Below, in pieces: positions 29,559 to 39,890 of a stretch of DNA of 64,000 nucleotides; position 1 is the stretch's first letter; each line of letters begins with the position of its first letter. Source of the DNA: Rhynchopus sp. YZ270_cl-10 (Eukaryota; Euglenozoa; Diplonemea; Diplonemida; Diplonemidae); assembly GCA_964035575.1 (NCBI GenBank), contig OZ037918.1:992001-1056000 (forward strand). Reading direction: 5' to 3'. A program made the position numbers and the translations under genes. Below the pieces are notes generated by a model that was not told the origin of the DNA, ran no database searches, and worked only from the letters and a program-made list of their open reading frames with translations.

Positions 29559-31208
29559 ATGCCCGCCAAATTCGTCTGCCATGCCATGGAGTCGCGAGAC
29601 GTTGCACCCAAAAAGGGTCTCAATTTCATTAAACTCCTTGGTGTTCTGTTTATCGCTGCTATCGGCGGGTCCTATGGGATGGAGGGGTGTGTGAAGAGCG
29701 GTGGGGGGCTGTGGACCATCATCGGTGTTGGGGTGCTGCCGTGGGTGTGGGGATTGCCTACTGCTATAGTGGTTGCGGAGTTGGCAACATCGATGCCCGC
29801 GAATTCTGGTCCAGATGCATGGATTTCATGCGCTTTCCCGACCTGGTTCACAATAATGTCTATCGTATGGACGTTCACGGTGAACAGAGTCGACAATTCG
29901 CTGTACCCCAACCTATTTATCTCGTATCTCACGCAGACGGTGGATATCGATAAGACGTGGGAGGTGATTCTCATGTTTGTCTTTGTCTTTGTCGCTGCAC
30001 TGCTGAATGTGATAGGAGTTGAGATAGTAGGGAACGCCTCGCTGGTGCTGATGGCAATAACGTTGACCCCCTTTTTCGTGATGTTTTTCGTCGAATTTGT
30101 TGTGAATTATGACGACTCAGAGTGGGGTGACATGCTTGCAGTACCTGAATCTGGTGTGGATTGGGGGTTCTTCATCCCACTTATTGTCTGGAACATTTCA
30201 GGGTTCGACTCTGCTGGTCATATTGTCGAAGAAGTTGAAACCTCGGGTACTACATTAGTCAAAGCTTTCATCGCGCTTCTCTTCGTCACCCAAACTGTTT
30301 ACATTATGCCAATTATGGCCGGAATTTCCGCGCAAACCCGCTATTTCAACACCAACAACGGATCGATTTATGAAGATTCTGGGTCAGCCGACGCTTTTAT
30401 TACTATCGGGAGTTCCTCGAATTTTTCGCAATGGACGGACGGATATTTTGTCCCCCTAGCAAGAGAAGTCGCCAACGGGGAAGAGTACCTACCGTATATG
30501 ATGATGATCGGTGGGATGTTCTCTTCATTTGGGTTCATGACGTCGATGCTGTGCACCACCTCCCGAGCACTCCAGGGACATGCCATGTTGGGACTCTTCC
30601 CCGAACCTATTAACCGTTTCCTCCGTTATCTTCACCCAACCTGGAAGACACCGATCAACGCTGTCATGGTAAACGCGCTGTTCACCTTCATCCTCGCTGT
30701 CATCAGCGACTTTGAAACGCTGGTTTCGATTGACGTTGTGGTGTACACCTATAGGCTTATGGCAATCTTTTTGTCTTGTTTGATTATTCGCATGCAACAC
30801 CCAACGTTGAAGCGGCCTTTTAAGGTTCCTGGTGGGGCAGGTCTGTTGTGTGTCTTTGTAGCGTTGCCGTTGCTGTTTTGTATGTTGTGTATAGGGGTCA
30901 GCGCGGCGCAGGATTTTACAATCTTTGGTGCGTCTCTTGGCATTGCTGCAGCAAGCTTCTTCATTGCGGTGCCCATAGCTAAGTACCGCTTCCCTGACGG
31001 CCTCGATGCACGCATCACCTACGACAGCGACTCAGACTCCGAGACCCCAAAGAAGCATCCCATGTTCAACGCAGAGAACCCCATCAGCCCTACCTCCGGT
31101 GAATTTGTCTCCTTAGTGACAAGGCACAGCAGCGACTCGCATAGGGAATCCTACGATACCCCAGGCACCCCTCCAGCTGTAGGAAGTGCAGCAAGCGCAG
31201 GGAGTTGA
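29559..31208 (+). CDS. APC-superfamily polyamine/amino-acid permease (PUT/POT1-like)
   Basis: 549 residues with about 12 hydrophobic segments. TM1 contains GGSYGMEGCVKSGGG, matching the GGPFGxEDSVxAGGG helix break of plant PUT and kinetoplastid POT1 polyamine:H+ symporters. Next comes PWVWGLPTAIVVAELATSMP, where those proteins have PLIWSxPEALVTAELATxFP, and later WNISGFDSAGHIVEEVE (cf. WNxNYWDSxSTLAGEVE). The protein imports polyamines or cationic/neutral amino acids, probably at the plasma membrane. The C-terminal tail (~60 residues) is Ser/Asp-rich (DSDSDSETPKK), with possible phosphorylation sites. The first ATG (29559) is chosen; two more in-frame ATGs follow within ten codons. Confidence 0.88.
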   Translation: MPAKFVCHAMESRDVAPKKGLNFIKLLGVLFIAAIGGSYGMEGCVKSGGGLWTIIGVGVLPWVWGLPTAIVVAELATSMPANSGPDAWISCAFPTWFTIMSIVWTFTVNRVDNSLYPNLFISYLTQTVDIDKTWEVILMFVFVFVAALLNVIGVEIVGNASLVLMAITLTPFFVMFFVEFVVNYDDSEWGDMLAVPESGVDWGFFIPLIVWNISGFDSAGHIVEEVETSGTTLVKAFIALLFVTQTVYIMPIMAGISAQTRYFNTNNGSIYEDSGSADAFITIGSSSNFSQWTDGYFVPLAREVANGEEYLPYMMMIGGMFSSFGFMTSMLCTTSRALQGHAMLGLFPEPINRFLRYLHPTWKTPINAVMVNALFTFILAVISDFETLVSIDVVVYTYRLMAIFLSCLIIRMQHPTLKRPFKVPGGAGLLCVFVALPLLFCMLCIGVSAAQDFTIFGASLGIAAASFFIAVPIAKYRFPDGLDARITYDSDSDSETPKKHPMFNAENPISPTSGEFVSLVTRHSSDSHRESYDTPGTPPAVGSAASAGS

Positions 31209-31346
31209 CGAGAGAGGGAAAAAAAAAACTAAAAATAAAATAATTTTGTGGTCTGTTTTAGACCCAGAGTGATAAAATGGACAATGAGGGTGTAGGGGAC
31301 AGCTATGTCTACATTTGTTCATAGGAGATGGCATTTTATGGTGCTG

Positions 31347-31492
31347 TCCTTTTTTGTGCTCTCATTCAGGGCGTCGGAGGTGTAGCCTGCATCAGTAATT
31401 ACCATTTTTTGTTTAGTTGTGCTTTCATCCGGCTGGCTGGCATCGTACAGTGGGTCAGTCGGGAGGTACCTGTTCCAGAACTACCTTTTTTT
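31347..31492 (+). repeat. Two adjacent family C repeats
   Basis: A diverged copy at 31347-31412 is followed directly by a good copy at 31413-31492 (TTGTGCTTTCATCCGGCTGG ... GTGGGTCAGTCGGGAGGTAC). Confidence 0.7.
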
Positions 31493-31682
31493 TGTTTCAG
31501 ATATCCTGTTCTTTTATGACATTTTTTTGTGTTTTTTGAATATTTTTTTTCCCGCCCCTATTTCCCCTCCGTAGGAGTACGCTGTGTTCTATTCCTCCCC
31601 ATCTCAGTGACTCTGACAACAAATTCGCAATTTTCCACTTTTTATTTTTTTTTCTTCTTTTTTGTGTGCACAATATTCAGCT

Positions 31683-31732
31683 GGCAGTGACCCTGCCTTC
31701 TTCCCAGAGGCGTTTTTTGCACTAACGATAGT
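31683..31732 (+). repeat. Repeat family D
   Basis: GCAGTGACCCTGCCTTC, then AGAGGCGTTTTTTGCACTAA. Confidence 0.6.
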
Positions 31733-31904
31733 GTCGTTAGTTCAGTAGAGTGGCCCCTTTTCCTTGCGATGCTCGAATTTTAGTCTGTTTTGAACGTTCT
31801 TGTGTTCTCCTTTGATTGGGAAGTATGAAATTAATGGGTGAAAGCACAACAGAACAGAGGGGGATTTTTTTCTCCAAAATGCCAAGTGTTTGGTCCCCTT
31901 CAGC

Positions 31905-32030
31905 TCTTTTTTCAGATGTAAACCACGAAATGGATGTAGGATCTGCATGGTTGGGTCCACACGGTACAGCCGGTCATACCAAGGTAAACGAGGGCTTTGT
32001 ATTTCAACTCTACGTTTGTTCCCCACTGTA
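31905..32030 (+). repeat. Repeat family B, full copy
   Basis: TTTCAGATGTAAACCACGAA, GGATCTGCATGGTTGGG, CGGTACAGCCGGTCATACC and GGGCTTTGTATTTCAACT in order. Confidence 0.75.
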
Positions 32031-32234
32031 TACCTTCTATTTACTAGAATTGAAAGTATATAAAATAATTTTCCACTGTAACCTATCGAACGGCGTGACG
32101 CTGACTGCTAAATTTTTTGTGAGGTTTTTTTTACCCCCACCGATGTTTGTTGTGTTTTTGCATTTCGACTTTTTTAATCTTCGCCAACCTTTTTTTTCTC
32201 TCTCGTTGTTTGCTGAATTGTGTTTTGAGTCGCG

Positions 32235-32300
32235 CCGTCGTGCACCAAAGGTGCACTGTTCACGAGAGGGCTTTTTATATTTCAAGTCACATTTTTTTTT
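32235..32300 (+). repeat. Repeat family B, 3' part
   Basis: AAAGGTGCACTGTTCACGAG, then GGGCTTTTTATATTTCAA and a T-run. Confidence 0.65.
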
Positions 32301-32449
32301 TTTGGCGTAATTTGACGCAAAGATGAGTCCCATTCCATCTTTCAGGTTTTTTCTGTCTGTTTTTCTCTAAAAACTTTCCCCCCTCTTTCCCCCCCTCTGT
32401 TGCATGAGCTCGACTGAGCTGCGTTTTACCGCGTTGCAACTTACTCTTT

Positions 32450-32538
32450 CTTGTACCTGCGTCTATCCAAGGCGTAACGCACTTTTCAATTTTATTTGAT
32501 GAATAAGCACTAGAGGCTTCGTTTCATCTTATAAATTT
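32450..32538 (+). repeat. Repeat D joined to repeat A
   Basis: A D copy (TACCTGCGTCTATCCAAGGC ... AACGCACTTTTCAATTTTA) runs into an A copy (AATAAGCACTAGAGGCTTCG ... TTCATCTTATAAATT). Confidence 0.6.
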
Positions 32539-33403
32539 TTTTTCTTTATTTTGATGTGATGTGTGAACATTTATCTTTCCAACCCCTCTTCTGTTACTAT
32601 TCTACGTTTTATCACATCAAAATTGAGCAACTTCCAAAAAATGTGTGGTACACTGCATGCATGGTACAGAATAAATGACTTGACTTGTGGTTTTCACAAC
32701 AAGCGAAACCACATCAAATCTTGCACTTCACCTTCGTGTAGTTACCAATCATGCTATCAAGAACATACCAATCGTTCCGTTGAGGTATAGCAAAAGGCTC
32801 TCTCGTGTATGCTCTTTGTGTGGGCTTGCCTTCAACAGGCCGCCTTATTTCACGCAGGATCTCATGTCTTGAGTGAACTGCGTTTTTGTTTGGGCAACCT
32901 GTAAGACCAAGACAAAACAATGCACGGAGCACACAGCAAAGAGTCATCTGTTTTCAACGGATTTAAAAGGGAAAGTAGAAAAAAAACCGCTTTTTTGGCG
33001 AATAAAACTACACCATATTTCCCGAATTTTTTTCATAGTGGAGCTCATCCTCGGGTGTCCGCTACACACTTCTTCTACAACCAAGTTTTCAAAAAAATAA
33101 AAATGAAAAAAGACACAAATCAACCGTGCAGCATCATCGTGTTGTCTGCACTACCTAATCCAAATCTTTCAAAAAAAACAATCTCAAAAAATAATAAAAG
33201 GGATTCTGGCAAGAGGTCGTCCTTACCCCTCTCCCACAACCTCTCTCTGTCCTTTTGTACTTACAATGACCATGTGTCATTCCAACCCCTGTGCACGAGG
33301 CACTTACTTTCATTCGTATTTAAAGCGTTCTGTTGGGTCGTCTTCGGCTTCCTCATGCCAGAGGCCCTCACGCTTAGAGATGAACAACGCAGATAAATAA
33401 AAA

Positions 33404-33507
33404 GGGATAAGGACAGAGCAGGCTACGTTTGACTTTTGGACAGTATGGGCCCATGTTTCGATAAAGACAGTTCAGCCCCAAACGTTTGGCCAGACTGTCC
33501 TTATCCC
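33404..33507 (+). mobile_element. 104-bp MITE-like element
   Basis: Exact 13-bp inverted ends GGGATAAGGACAG and CTGTCCTTATCCC. Both sides carry AAATAAAAA (33395-33403 and 33508-33516), which would be a 9-bp target duplication, although the A/T-richness weakens it. The interior has a second small palindrome around GGGCCCATG. Confidence 0.65.
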
Positions 33508-33529
33508 AAATAAAAAAATATCAAATATG

Positions 33530-33600
33530 GGGTGCATGTGGTTGACCCTCTCAAATGCTTTCAATTCTGTGAAACTGAAAGTACATGAATCAAATATCAA
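33530..33600 (+). repeat. Hairpin repeat family N
   Basis: GTTGACCCTCTCAAATGC, then TTTCAATTCTGTGAAACTGA and AAGTACATGAATCAAAT. The arms are slightly diverged from the copy at 16179. Confidence 0.65.
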
Positions 33601-34423
33601 CTCTGGGCAAGCACAAAAAAGCCCTCCCCTAATTAATCACTCCCCCCTCACCATAGGAGAATGGATAGGGTGGGCGCGAGATTCGTCTTTTGTGTCAAAA
33701 AAAAAAAAAAAACTTTCCCCCAACCCTCAAAACTGAGATCACCGAGATCTTAGGCTCGTAATTTCTTTTAAGATTTCATCTTAATGTCATGCTTTCCTCT
33801 GTTTTTTTTTTTTTTTTCTCTCTTTTTTTTGTCACCAACTTTTGTTCAGATCACTCCACGGAGTGTCAAATGCCTGTCGTCCCAGAGGCGTTTTGCACTA
33901 TCGACTTCACTTTGTTCTCAGTACACTTAAAGTTCCTTGCGAAAACGTGACCTGCTGAACAGTATTTGCTACGCATACATCCGCCCTTATCAGCCCTTCC
34001 ACTTCCCCCATGCTAAGTAGTTATCAAAATCTATTGAAAAGGCACCTTGTGACGGTTACCGAGAGAACCTATTTTGCTTTTTTTGTGGCGTTTTGAACTT
34101 TTTCCACCTGATTTTGAAATTTTCGGTGTTTAAAGACCACAAAACACCTCCAAAAAATTTTTAAATCAGTTTCATATGGGTGACAACAGTTCAAATAAAC
34201 CAAGAAATACAAAAATAGTATTTCGACATTTGAAATGTAATATCCCCCCCTTAGTAACTCTGCGACCATCCAAACTAAAATTGCCTTTTTCGGCAAAAAA
34301 TCGGCGTGCTAGACACTTCGTCGATTCCTCAGAATTTTTCCGTTCCCTTTTCCCTTACCTTTCTTAGTGAATACGCATCGAGTCTTGAGGCGAGAAGCTA
34401 GGTTTCATCCACCCCCTTCTTTT

Positions 34424-34800
34424 CTTTTTGAACGTGGGATTGATTCCCCGCCACCATGAGAGCCCTTTTTGAAATTTGTGTGGGATTGCATGCTCGCGTC
34501 CTTTTGTACTTTGAGATCTATACCACGATGTGGTAGAAGCATGCAACTAACAAACTCTCCCCCTATTTCGTTTCCCGTTTTTCCTGTGTGGGTGAAGATA
34601 GCTATTTGATACCGTAGTATTTTCCCCTTCTTTTTTTAAAGGTAACTAAGCACGAGAGGCTTAGGATCATCTTACAAACTTTTCTTTTTTTTTTTTGAAC
34701 GTGGGATTGATTCCCCGCCGCCATGAGAGCCCTTATTGAATGGGATTTGCATGCTCGCGTCCTTTTACTTTGAGATCTGTATCAGAGCATTTTTGCTTTT
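34424..34800 (+). repeat. Duplicated ~100-bp block
   Basis: TTGAACGTGGGATTGATTCC ... GCATGCTCGCGTCCTTTT ... ACTTTGAGATCT occurs at 34424-34525 and again at 34697-34785. A family A hairpin (34641-34687) lies between the copies. Confidence 0.75.
34641..34690 (+). repeat. Hairpin repeat family A
   Basis: GGTAACTAAGCACGAGAGGC, then TTAGGATCATCTTACAAAC. Same orientation as the others. Confidence 0.8.
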
Positions 34801-34868
34801 GTGTTGTTTTGTTTGTGTAGCGTTTAATTTTGATGACAACAGTTCAAGCCATACCGGGTAGTCTAAAA

Positions 34869-34984
34869 TGGTGCTTTCGGAAGTCGGTCAACGACCTGTC
34901 ATGCGACCTGTCAATATCAGGGGGTGTGTGTATAGAGTCCCTGTGTCAGCGACCTTGTCAATATTGACCCCTCCCGGAGCACCA
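34869..34984 (+). mobile_element. MITE family F, 5-bp target duplication
   Basis: Starts TGGTGCTTTCGGAAG and ends CTCCCGGAGCACCA (imperfect inverted ends). The exact duplication TAAAA lies at 34864-34868 and 34985-34989. The interior has repeated CGACCTGTCA words. The second copy is at 57246-57334. Confidence 0.75.
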
Positions 34985-35211
34985 TAAAATCAAACAATTT
35001 TTTTTTCCGACTTGTAAAAGTTTCCTCGCTCCTGTTTTGTTGTCTAATAAATGAAACAGTAAAAAAAAGAAGCGTTTTTTCCCACACAAAATGCGTTCCT
35101 TCGCATGCCACCTTTTGTTTTATCATGATGTAAACCACAGAAAAAACTGGGTATTAACGAAAATGGGTATTAGGGAGTTGGGTAGAGAGAAAAAACCCTC
35201 TAAAAAGTGAA

Positions 35212-35285
35212 AAGTGGAGATTTGCACTCAGGTTGTGGCAACACAACCTGAGTGCAACTACACTATTTCCAATAATTTATCAAAT
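35212..35285 (+). repeat. Repeat family H with 14-bp-stem GCAA hairpin
   Basis: GCACTCAGGTTGTG (35224-35237), loop GCAA, then the exact complement (35242-35255), all within AAAGTGGAGATTT ... CAACTACACTATTTCC. Decayed or shortened relatives lie at 40850, 41022 and 41953. Confidence 0.8.
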
Positions 35286-35375
35286 AAAAAAACGAACATA
35301 AAACTGAGGTTCGATGATCGGACCTTTTCGTACTCTCAATGGTTGAACAAAAGAAACACCCACCATTCCGGTGTT

Positions 35376-35473
35376 ACTACCTGATTTTACCTGAAATGTG
35401 GTGGATTTTGGTGGTATTAAAAGTGGTTTTAAGACCACCAAGTTTACACCAAATTTCAGGAAAAATCGGTAGT
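35376..35473 (+). repeat. Foldback repeat family O
   Basis: Left arm ACTACCTGATTTTACCTGAA pairs with the complement of the right arm TTTCAGGAAAAATCGGTAGT. A second member lies at 35953-36028. Confidence 0.65.
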
Positions 35474-35712
35474 TATGTCAAGTTACATTTTATTTTCTCT
35501 TCCCCCTCAATCTAGTTGCAACGTCGAAAAACTACTGAACACAAAAAAAAGCATCACGCCTAATGCAAAATACCTGTCTGGCAAAAAAAAAAATAAAAAT
35601 GTCATTTGGGTTTTGTGTATCGCATCTCTTTTGCAATATGGTGTGGTGTTTTTTTTAAACCAAAAATGGAGACCGAATGCTTAGGGAATCTATCTATTTT
35701 CTTGTGTATTTT

Positions 35713-35925
35713 TATTTTGTGCTGTCATCCAGGGTGGGCTGGCATCGTACGTCAGTCAGAGGGTGTACAAAGGCACACTCTTTTGGTTACAAATGGAGTG
35801 TGCGTACTGGGCAGCTTTCACTGCCCGTACGCAGTTCGCGGGCACGCTCTCGCGCGCGCCCCTCACTGTATCACCTGAAAAACTATCTGGCATGGTGCCT
35901 GCATCAAGAACTACCATTTTTTTCG
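35713..35925 (+). repeat. Family C repeat split by ~120 bp
   Basis: The left half (TTGTGCTGTCATCCAGGGTG ... GTACGTCAGTCAGAGG) and right half (GGTGCCTGCATCAAGAACTA) are separated by 35771-35887, which holds CGCGCGCGC-rich sequence. No clear duplication is seen at the junctions. Confidence 0.55.
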
Positions 35926-35952
35926 TGCACGAGTGGCACATTCATCAGTGTT

Positions 35953-36028
35953 CCACCTGATTTTTGCTTTGAGTTAAAAGTGGTTTATGACCCCAAAAAT
36001 CCACCAAATTTCAAGCAAAATCAGGTGG
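35953..36028 (+). repeat. Foldback repeat family O
   Basis: CCACCTGATTTTTGCTT at the left; CAAGCAAAATCAGGTGG at the right; 76 bp in all. The AAAGTGGTTTA core is shared with 35376-35473. Confidence 0.65.
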
Positions 36029-36604
36029 TTGTTCTCTGTTTTAAAAGCTATGCTTTCTCTTCTGAAGTGAAAGTATAGGAAAAAATTGAATCTACGTTAC
36101 GTCGTTTTTTCTCTTTTGTCCACATTCCCCAGCCTCCTCTCTTGTGTCAAAAAAATAATAATTATTTTAAACAAAAGCAAAGTCTGATCGTTACCCTCTC
36201 CCCCTCCCGTTACGTTCTCCTTTTGTGTTTGCCTGTGGGCCTTCTTAGACCCACCCGTGTGTGCCATTTGCGAAAGTCCATCTCGTCTAATCACGTCGAC
36301 GAAGGCAAAAATGAAAAAAGTCGAATTTTTTTTTTTGAATTTTTTTTAAAACTCGGGTTGCCTTCTGAAGGTGTGCCTAACCCTGTTTTTTGGGTACCAT
36401 TTAACTACAGAACACCTCTTTTGGTTGACTGTCAATGAAATAGAAAGAAATAAAAGCCGTAAAAAAGGTCAGAAAAATGGTTCCCAACCATCTCGATATC
36501 TGCCTCAAAGGGAATGTGGCTGTGCGTTGTTGTTACCACCTATGAACTGTGGTTGTCTATACTACTTTGTGGTGTTGTTTTCATACACCAAACCTTGCAC
36601 ACTA

Positions 36605-36765
36605 GACCTGTGTGTGTGTGTGTGTGTGATTGAGAACAGGTGTGGGTTATCCCTAGCAGTTGGAATAAAGCCCATGGTGTGTGTGTGTGTGTGTTTGATA
36701 ACTAGTAGGGGTAATTCTTGCTCAGAATATGGCCCCAATGTGTGTGTGTGTGTGTGTGTGTTGTC
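36605..36765 (+). repeat. TG-rich minisatellite, ~62-bp units
   Basis: Three (TG)n blocks start near 36610, 36678 and 36738, separated by related ~45-bp spacers, so the blocks are parts of one degenerate tandem array. Confidence 0.7.
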
Positions 36766-36972
36766 TGTTTTAGCTTACCCACCTCTGCATGGGGCAAGGG
36801 TCAAATGTGAACCGCTCATGCTCAGTATAAGATAAAAAAGAACCTTTTTAACCCCCAGATTCCCCTTTTTTGTGCTGTCCTTTAGGAATCCCGCATGTAC
36901 CTCATGATCTCAAAGTTGGTGGAAAACGTCATTCGTGACAAACTCGGTTGCATTATAAGTTTCGCCACTTCT

Positions 36973-37008
36973 ATCACACCCCTTTCCCCCTCACCCCTCC
37001 CACCACAG
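36973..37008 (+). promoter_or_regulatory. C-rich leader with acceptor-like AG
   Basis: CCCCTTTCCCCCTCACCCC and CCACCACAG end at 37008. A second C/T run (37081-37113) immediately precedes the ATG at 37116. Confidence 0.35.
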
Positions 37009-37115
37009 ACGAAAAAACGCTACACAAAAAAAACCCCCTCATTTTCTTCGGGGGCGTTGGGATACAGATTATCCGTCTGCATCCTTCTCTTCCCTCCCTT
37101 CCCCTTCCCCCTATC

Positions 37116-37604
37116 ATGGCACAACCCAGCTTATCCTGGACGTATCTCTGTTGTGTGTTGTTGTTGGCGGTGCCTTTGTGCGCAGAGGAGGGGACTGAAG
37201 AGGGGGAGGTAGGGAATGGGACGGATGTGAACGGTACGGGTGTACCGGTGGTGCCGCAGACGCTGGCGCCGGAGGAGGATTCTAAGTCGCACAGCCCGCT
37301 GGCCTTGGCGATGGGTATCTTGATTTTGTTCGCTGTTGTGGCAGCGCTTATTCTGAAACGGCGGATTCGTTTGCAACGTGAAGCTACCCTCGCCCGCAAG
37401 GCTGAGGACGCACGACACGTCTTCCCCGAGGACAGCAGCAGCCCCTCCAAAGGCGCATTAGGCGGCGTAGGCAGCAGTGGTGTGGAAATGCTCCAAGGTG
37501 CCCCAGGCAGCTCCCCCCTCTGCTTATACGAATACCGAGCACCCCTCAAGGTCACACCAGGACAACCAGAGGTAAATCTACGTGAAGGGCAGCTCCTGCT
37601 CTAA
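37116..37604 (+). CDS. Small type I membrane protein, unknown family
   Basis: 162 residues from the ATG at 37116. The signal peptide is LSWTYLCCVLLLAVPLCA. It has a short acidic ectodomain with N-x-T sites (NGTDVNGT), a TM segment MGILILFAVVAALILKRR near residues 68-86, and a cytoplasmic tail with Ser-rich and LYEYRAPL sequences. The open frame extends upstream without a stop, but the upstream part is low-complexity C-rich leader, so I chose the ATG that gives a proper signal peptide. I do not recognise a family. The size and topology suit an adaptor or surface marker, which is inference. Confidence 0.6.
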   Translation: MAQPSLSWTYLCCVLLLAVPLCAEEGTEEGEVGNGTDVNGTGVPVVPQTLAPEEDSKSHSPLALAMGILILFAVVAALILKRRIRLQREATLARKAEDARHVFPEDSSSPSKGALGGVGSSGVEMLQGAPGSSPLCLYEYRAPLKVTPGQPEVNLREGQLLL

Positions 37605-38145
37605 GGGTTCAACTGGGATTAAAGGTGAGAGGAATAGGGGAGCGGGGGAGAGGGGGGATGGATTCGCGTTGGGGCGGTTGATGTCATAGGGAGGACGACT
37701 CCGTTTGCAGGACTGCGGGTCTGACCAGAGCGAATCAGAGAAAATGACATCTTTGGTGTGGCTGAAAGGGGGTGCTACTGTTGTGCTATTTTCTGCTACT
37801 TTCTGCTATTTGGGGTCGTCGGCCACACCAATCTTGCGTTCCTTTTGGGGTATCGGGAATATCCATTCTTATGGTCAATCCTGTCAATGACACTGACGTT
37901 TTCTGCTAAGAAGGGAGGGCCAAAACGGTGGGAAAATAGGTGATACAATTCTCGAAGTGTGTTGGGAGGGGGGTACGCAGACAAGCTTCGCCTTTAAGGT
38001 GAGTTTGTGTGTGGGAAATCAATGTGCGTGGTTTTTTTCTTTTTGTGTGTGGTACTTTGAAATGTTTTTAATGTTTCAACGTTTTCTCGTTTTATTACCG
38101 AAGAGAGAGGGAGAGGGGGAGACCAGCCAATAGGATAGGGGGGGG

Positions 38146-38243
38146 CACAGCAGAGAATAAGCCGGGTCCCTGGGTCCTGGTCCGGGTCCCGGGTCCCAGT
38201 CCGACTGAGAATAACCGGGTCCCGAGTCTTATTCTCCGCTGTG
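38146..38243 (+). mobile_element. CACAG...CTGTG inverted-end element
   Basis: Left CACAGCAGAGAATAAG, right CTTATTCTCCGCTGTG. The interior is tandem GGGTCC words. A second member lies at 54194-54323, in front of the kinase gene. The ends recall CACTA-type transposons, but the duplication at the site is not clear. Confidence 0.65.
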
Positions 38244-38277
38244 GGGTTGAGGGATTAGTCTTGTTTATTTAGTTGCA

Positions 38278-38330
38278 AGTGTCTGCGTCCTCCGATGAAC
38301 GGTGAGGCGTTTGCACTTTCAGCTTTTCTT
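38278..38330 (+). repeat. Repeat family D
   Basis: AGTGTCTGCGTCCTCCGATG, then GAGGCGTTTGCACTTTCAG. Confidence 0.6.
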
Positions 38331-38563
38331 TTAGTATGTTATTCCGGTTCGTTTGTATTTTTGTTTTGTTTTTTTTTGTTCTTTAACGCCCCTCTCTGGT
38401 TTTACGTGATTTGCTCAGGACAGCAGTAAAAATGATAGTGGAAAGACCGTCTGAATGGCAGCTACACTAAATAAAAAAATACATTTATAACTGCAGAGCT
38501 AAATGGGTAGTGGGTGGTGCGTGTGTTTGTGCTGTGTACACTATTCCAGTTTCTTTTATCAAG

Positions 38564-38604
38564 GGTGACCTAAGCACAGTGGCTTAGGTTCATCTTATAC
38601 TCTG
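38564..38604 (+). repeat. Hairpin repeat family A
   Basis: GGGTGACCTAAGCACAGTGG, then CTTAGGTTCATCTTATA. Confidence 0.7.
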
Positions 38605-39440
38605 TTATTTCTATCTTGCGCGTTTGTCGGAAGAATAAAACGTTAAGGGGAGGGGTATGGAAGTGGGAGTATCCGCCCTTTGGGAAACTTTTCTCCCTTT
38701 TTTTTGTCAGTCGTTTTTTTTTTTTTTGTCCTCATCTCTGAGTACATAACCGGTGTGTTTAGAAGGGGGCTACCACAACAGTAGCTTGACTTCTTTCCTA
38801 CACTGAGCGATAACCACATTTTTCTGCTTTCCTTTTATGCATTCGTCTTACAATTTTTTACGCTTTTTTTTTTTTGACACAAAACCACCCCCGCCTTGTT
38901 TGGTTGTGTGTCGACATTGGGGGATTTGTTTTTTTTATTTTACGCACACTACTCTGTGAGCGGAAAGTGTCACGTCGTTACTCACCCCCAACTGTGCTCC
39001 GCAACACCAACACCCAATAGGAGTGGAAGCGTCAATGCATCAAACAACAAGAAAGGGGGTGTGAGGGAAACGACAAAGTGACACCTTTTTATAACGCAAT
39101 TAGGCTCCCTTTTCTGCCAAACGTATTTGGAGGACTGTACGTGATCTCCGTCGTGTCGACTTCAGGGTAAGAGGGGGAAATATATCTCCTTGGGCACATG
39201 GCAGAAATACCCTGCAATATATCTCTTTGCAACTTTTTCTTGGGGGAAAACGAAAAACCCCCCTTGAATGGAGAAAGCAGCGACCCTTGTGTTGTCTTAA
39301 CAGCGGGTTTTCATTGGAGAGAGGAGATGTTTTCCTTTAAAATTTATTTCGAAGGGAAAAAAACACAAATCAGTAGATATAAGTAACAAAACAACAAAAC
39401 TGTCATTTTTTGCGACCTTCCTGTATTTCCCCCCCCCCTT

Positions 39441-39480
39441 AGAAGCACCTGAAGCTTAGGTTCATCTTATAAACTTTTTT
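39441..39480 (+). repeat. Hairpin repeat family A, partial
   Basis: AGAAGCACCTGAAGCTTAGG, then TTCATCTTATAAACT. Confidence 0.6.
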
Positions 39481-39702
39481 TTTTTATGCGAAAAATACTT
39501 CCCTCCAACCAGGGAATCAAAGGTGTGTTTCAATAGAAATCTATCTCGATTGGCCTTTGCCCGGAGTAGGCGGCATCAAAAAATAGTCCGCCTTTTTTTT
39601 TGATGCCTTTTTAACCTCGAGATATGTATTCACGAGAGAGCGGGGGCACAGTCTTCTTTCTTCAAGTGTCTTCTTCTCTTCTGCTTCTTCTTCTGAAAAA
39701 AG

Positions 39703-39765
39703 GGTGCATGCGTTGACCCTCTCAAATACTTTCTATGAGCTGATAGTATATGAATATAATCTTCT
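39703..39765 (+). repeat. Hairpin repeat family N
   Basis: GTTGACCCTCTCAAATACTT, then TAGTATATGAATATAATC. Confidence 0.6.
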
Positions 39766-39792
39766 TCTTTTCTTCAAGTTTGTCTCTTTTTG

Positions 39793-39890
39793 AGGTGACT
39801 AAGCACGAGAGCCAATGTTCAAAACATTAAGTAATCTAATCAGACTAAGCACGAGAGGCTTAGGATCATCTGATAAACTTTTTCTTTTAT
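39793..39890 (+). repeat. Two family A copies in tandem
   Basis: A truncated copy (GGTGACTAAGCACGAGAG at 39794) is followed ~50 bp on by a full copy at 39843 (GACTAAGCACGAGAGGCTTA). Confidence 0.7.

Larger units (their letters stand above)
31209..36972 (+). other. Gene desert, dense short-repeat mosaic
   Basis: No supported gene in 5.8 kb. It holds repeats C (31347, 31413, split 35713-35925), D (31683, 32450, 33868), B (31905, partial 32235), A (32499, 34641), N (33530), a 104-bp inverted-end element (33404), a duplicated ~100-bp block (34424/34697), a MITE with 5-bp duplication (34869), a 14-bp-stem hairpin (35224), two related foldbacks (35376, 35953) and a TG minisatellite (36610-36765). 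Confidence 0.6.
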
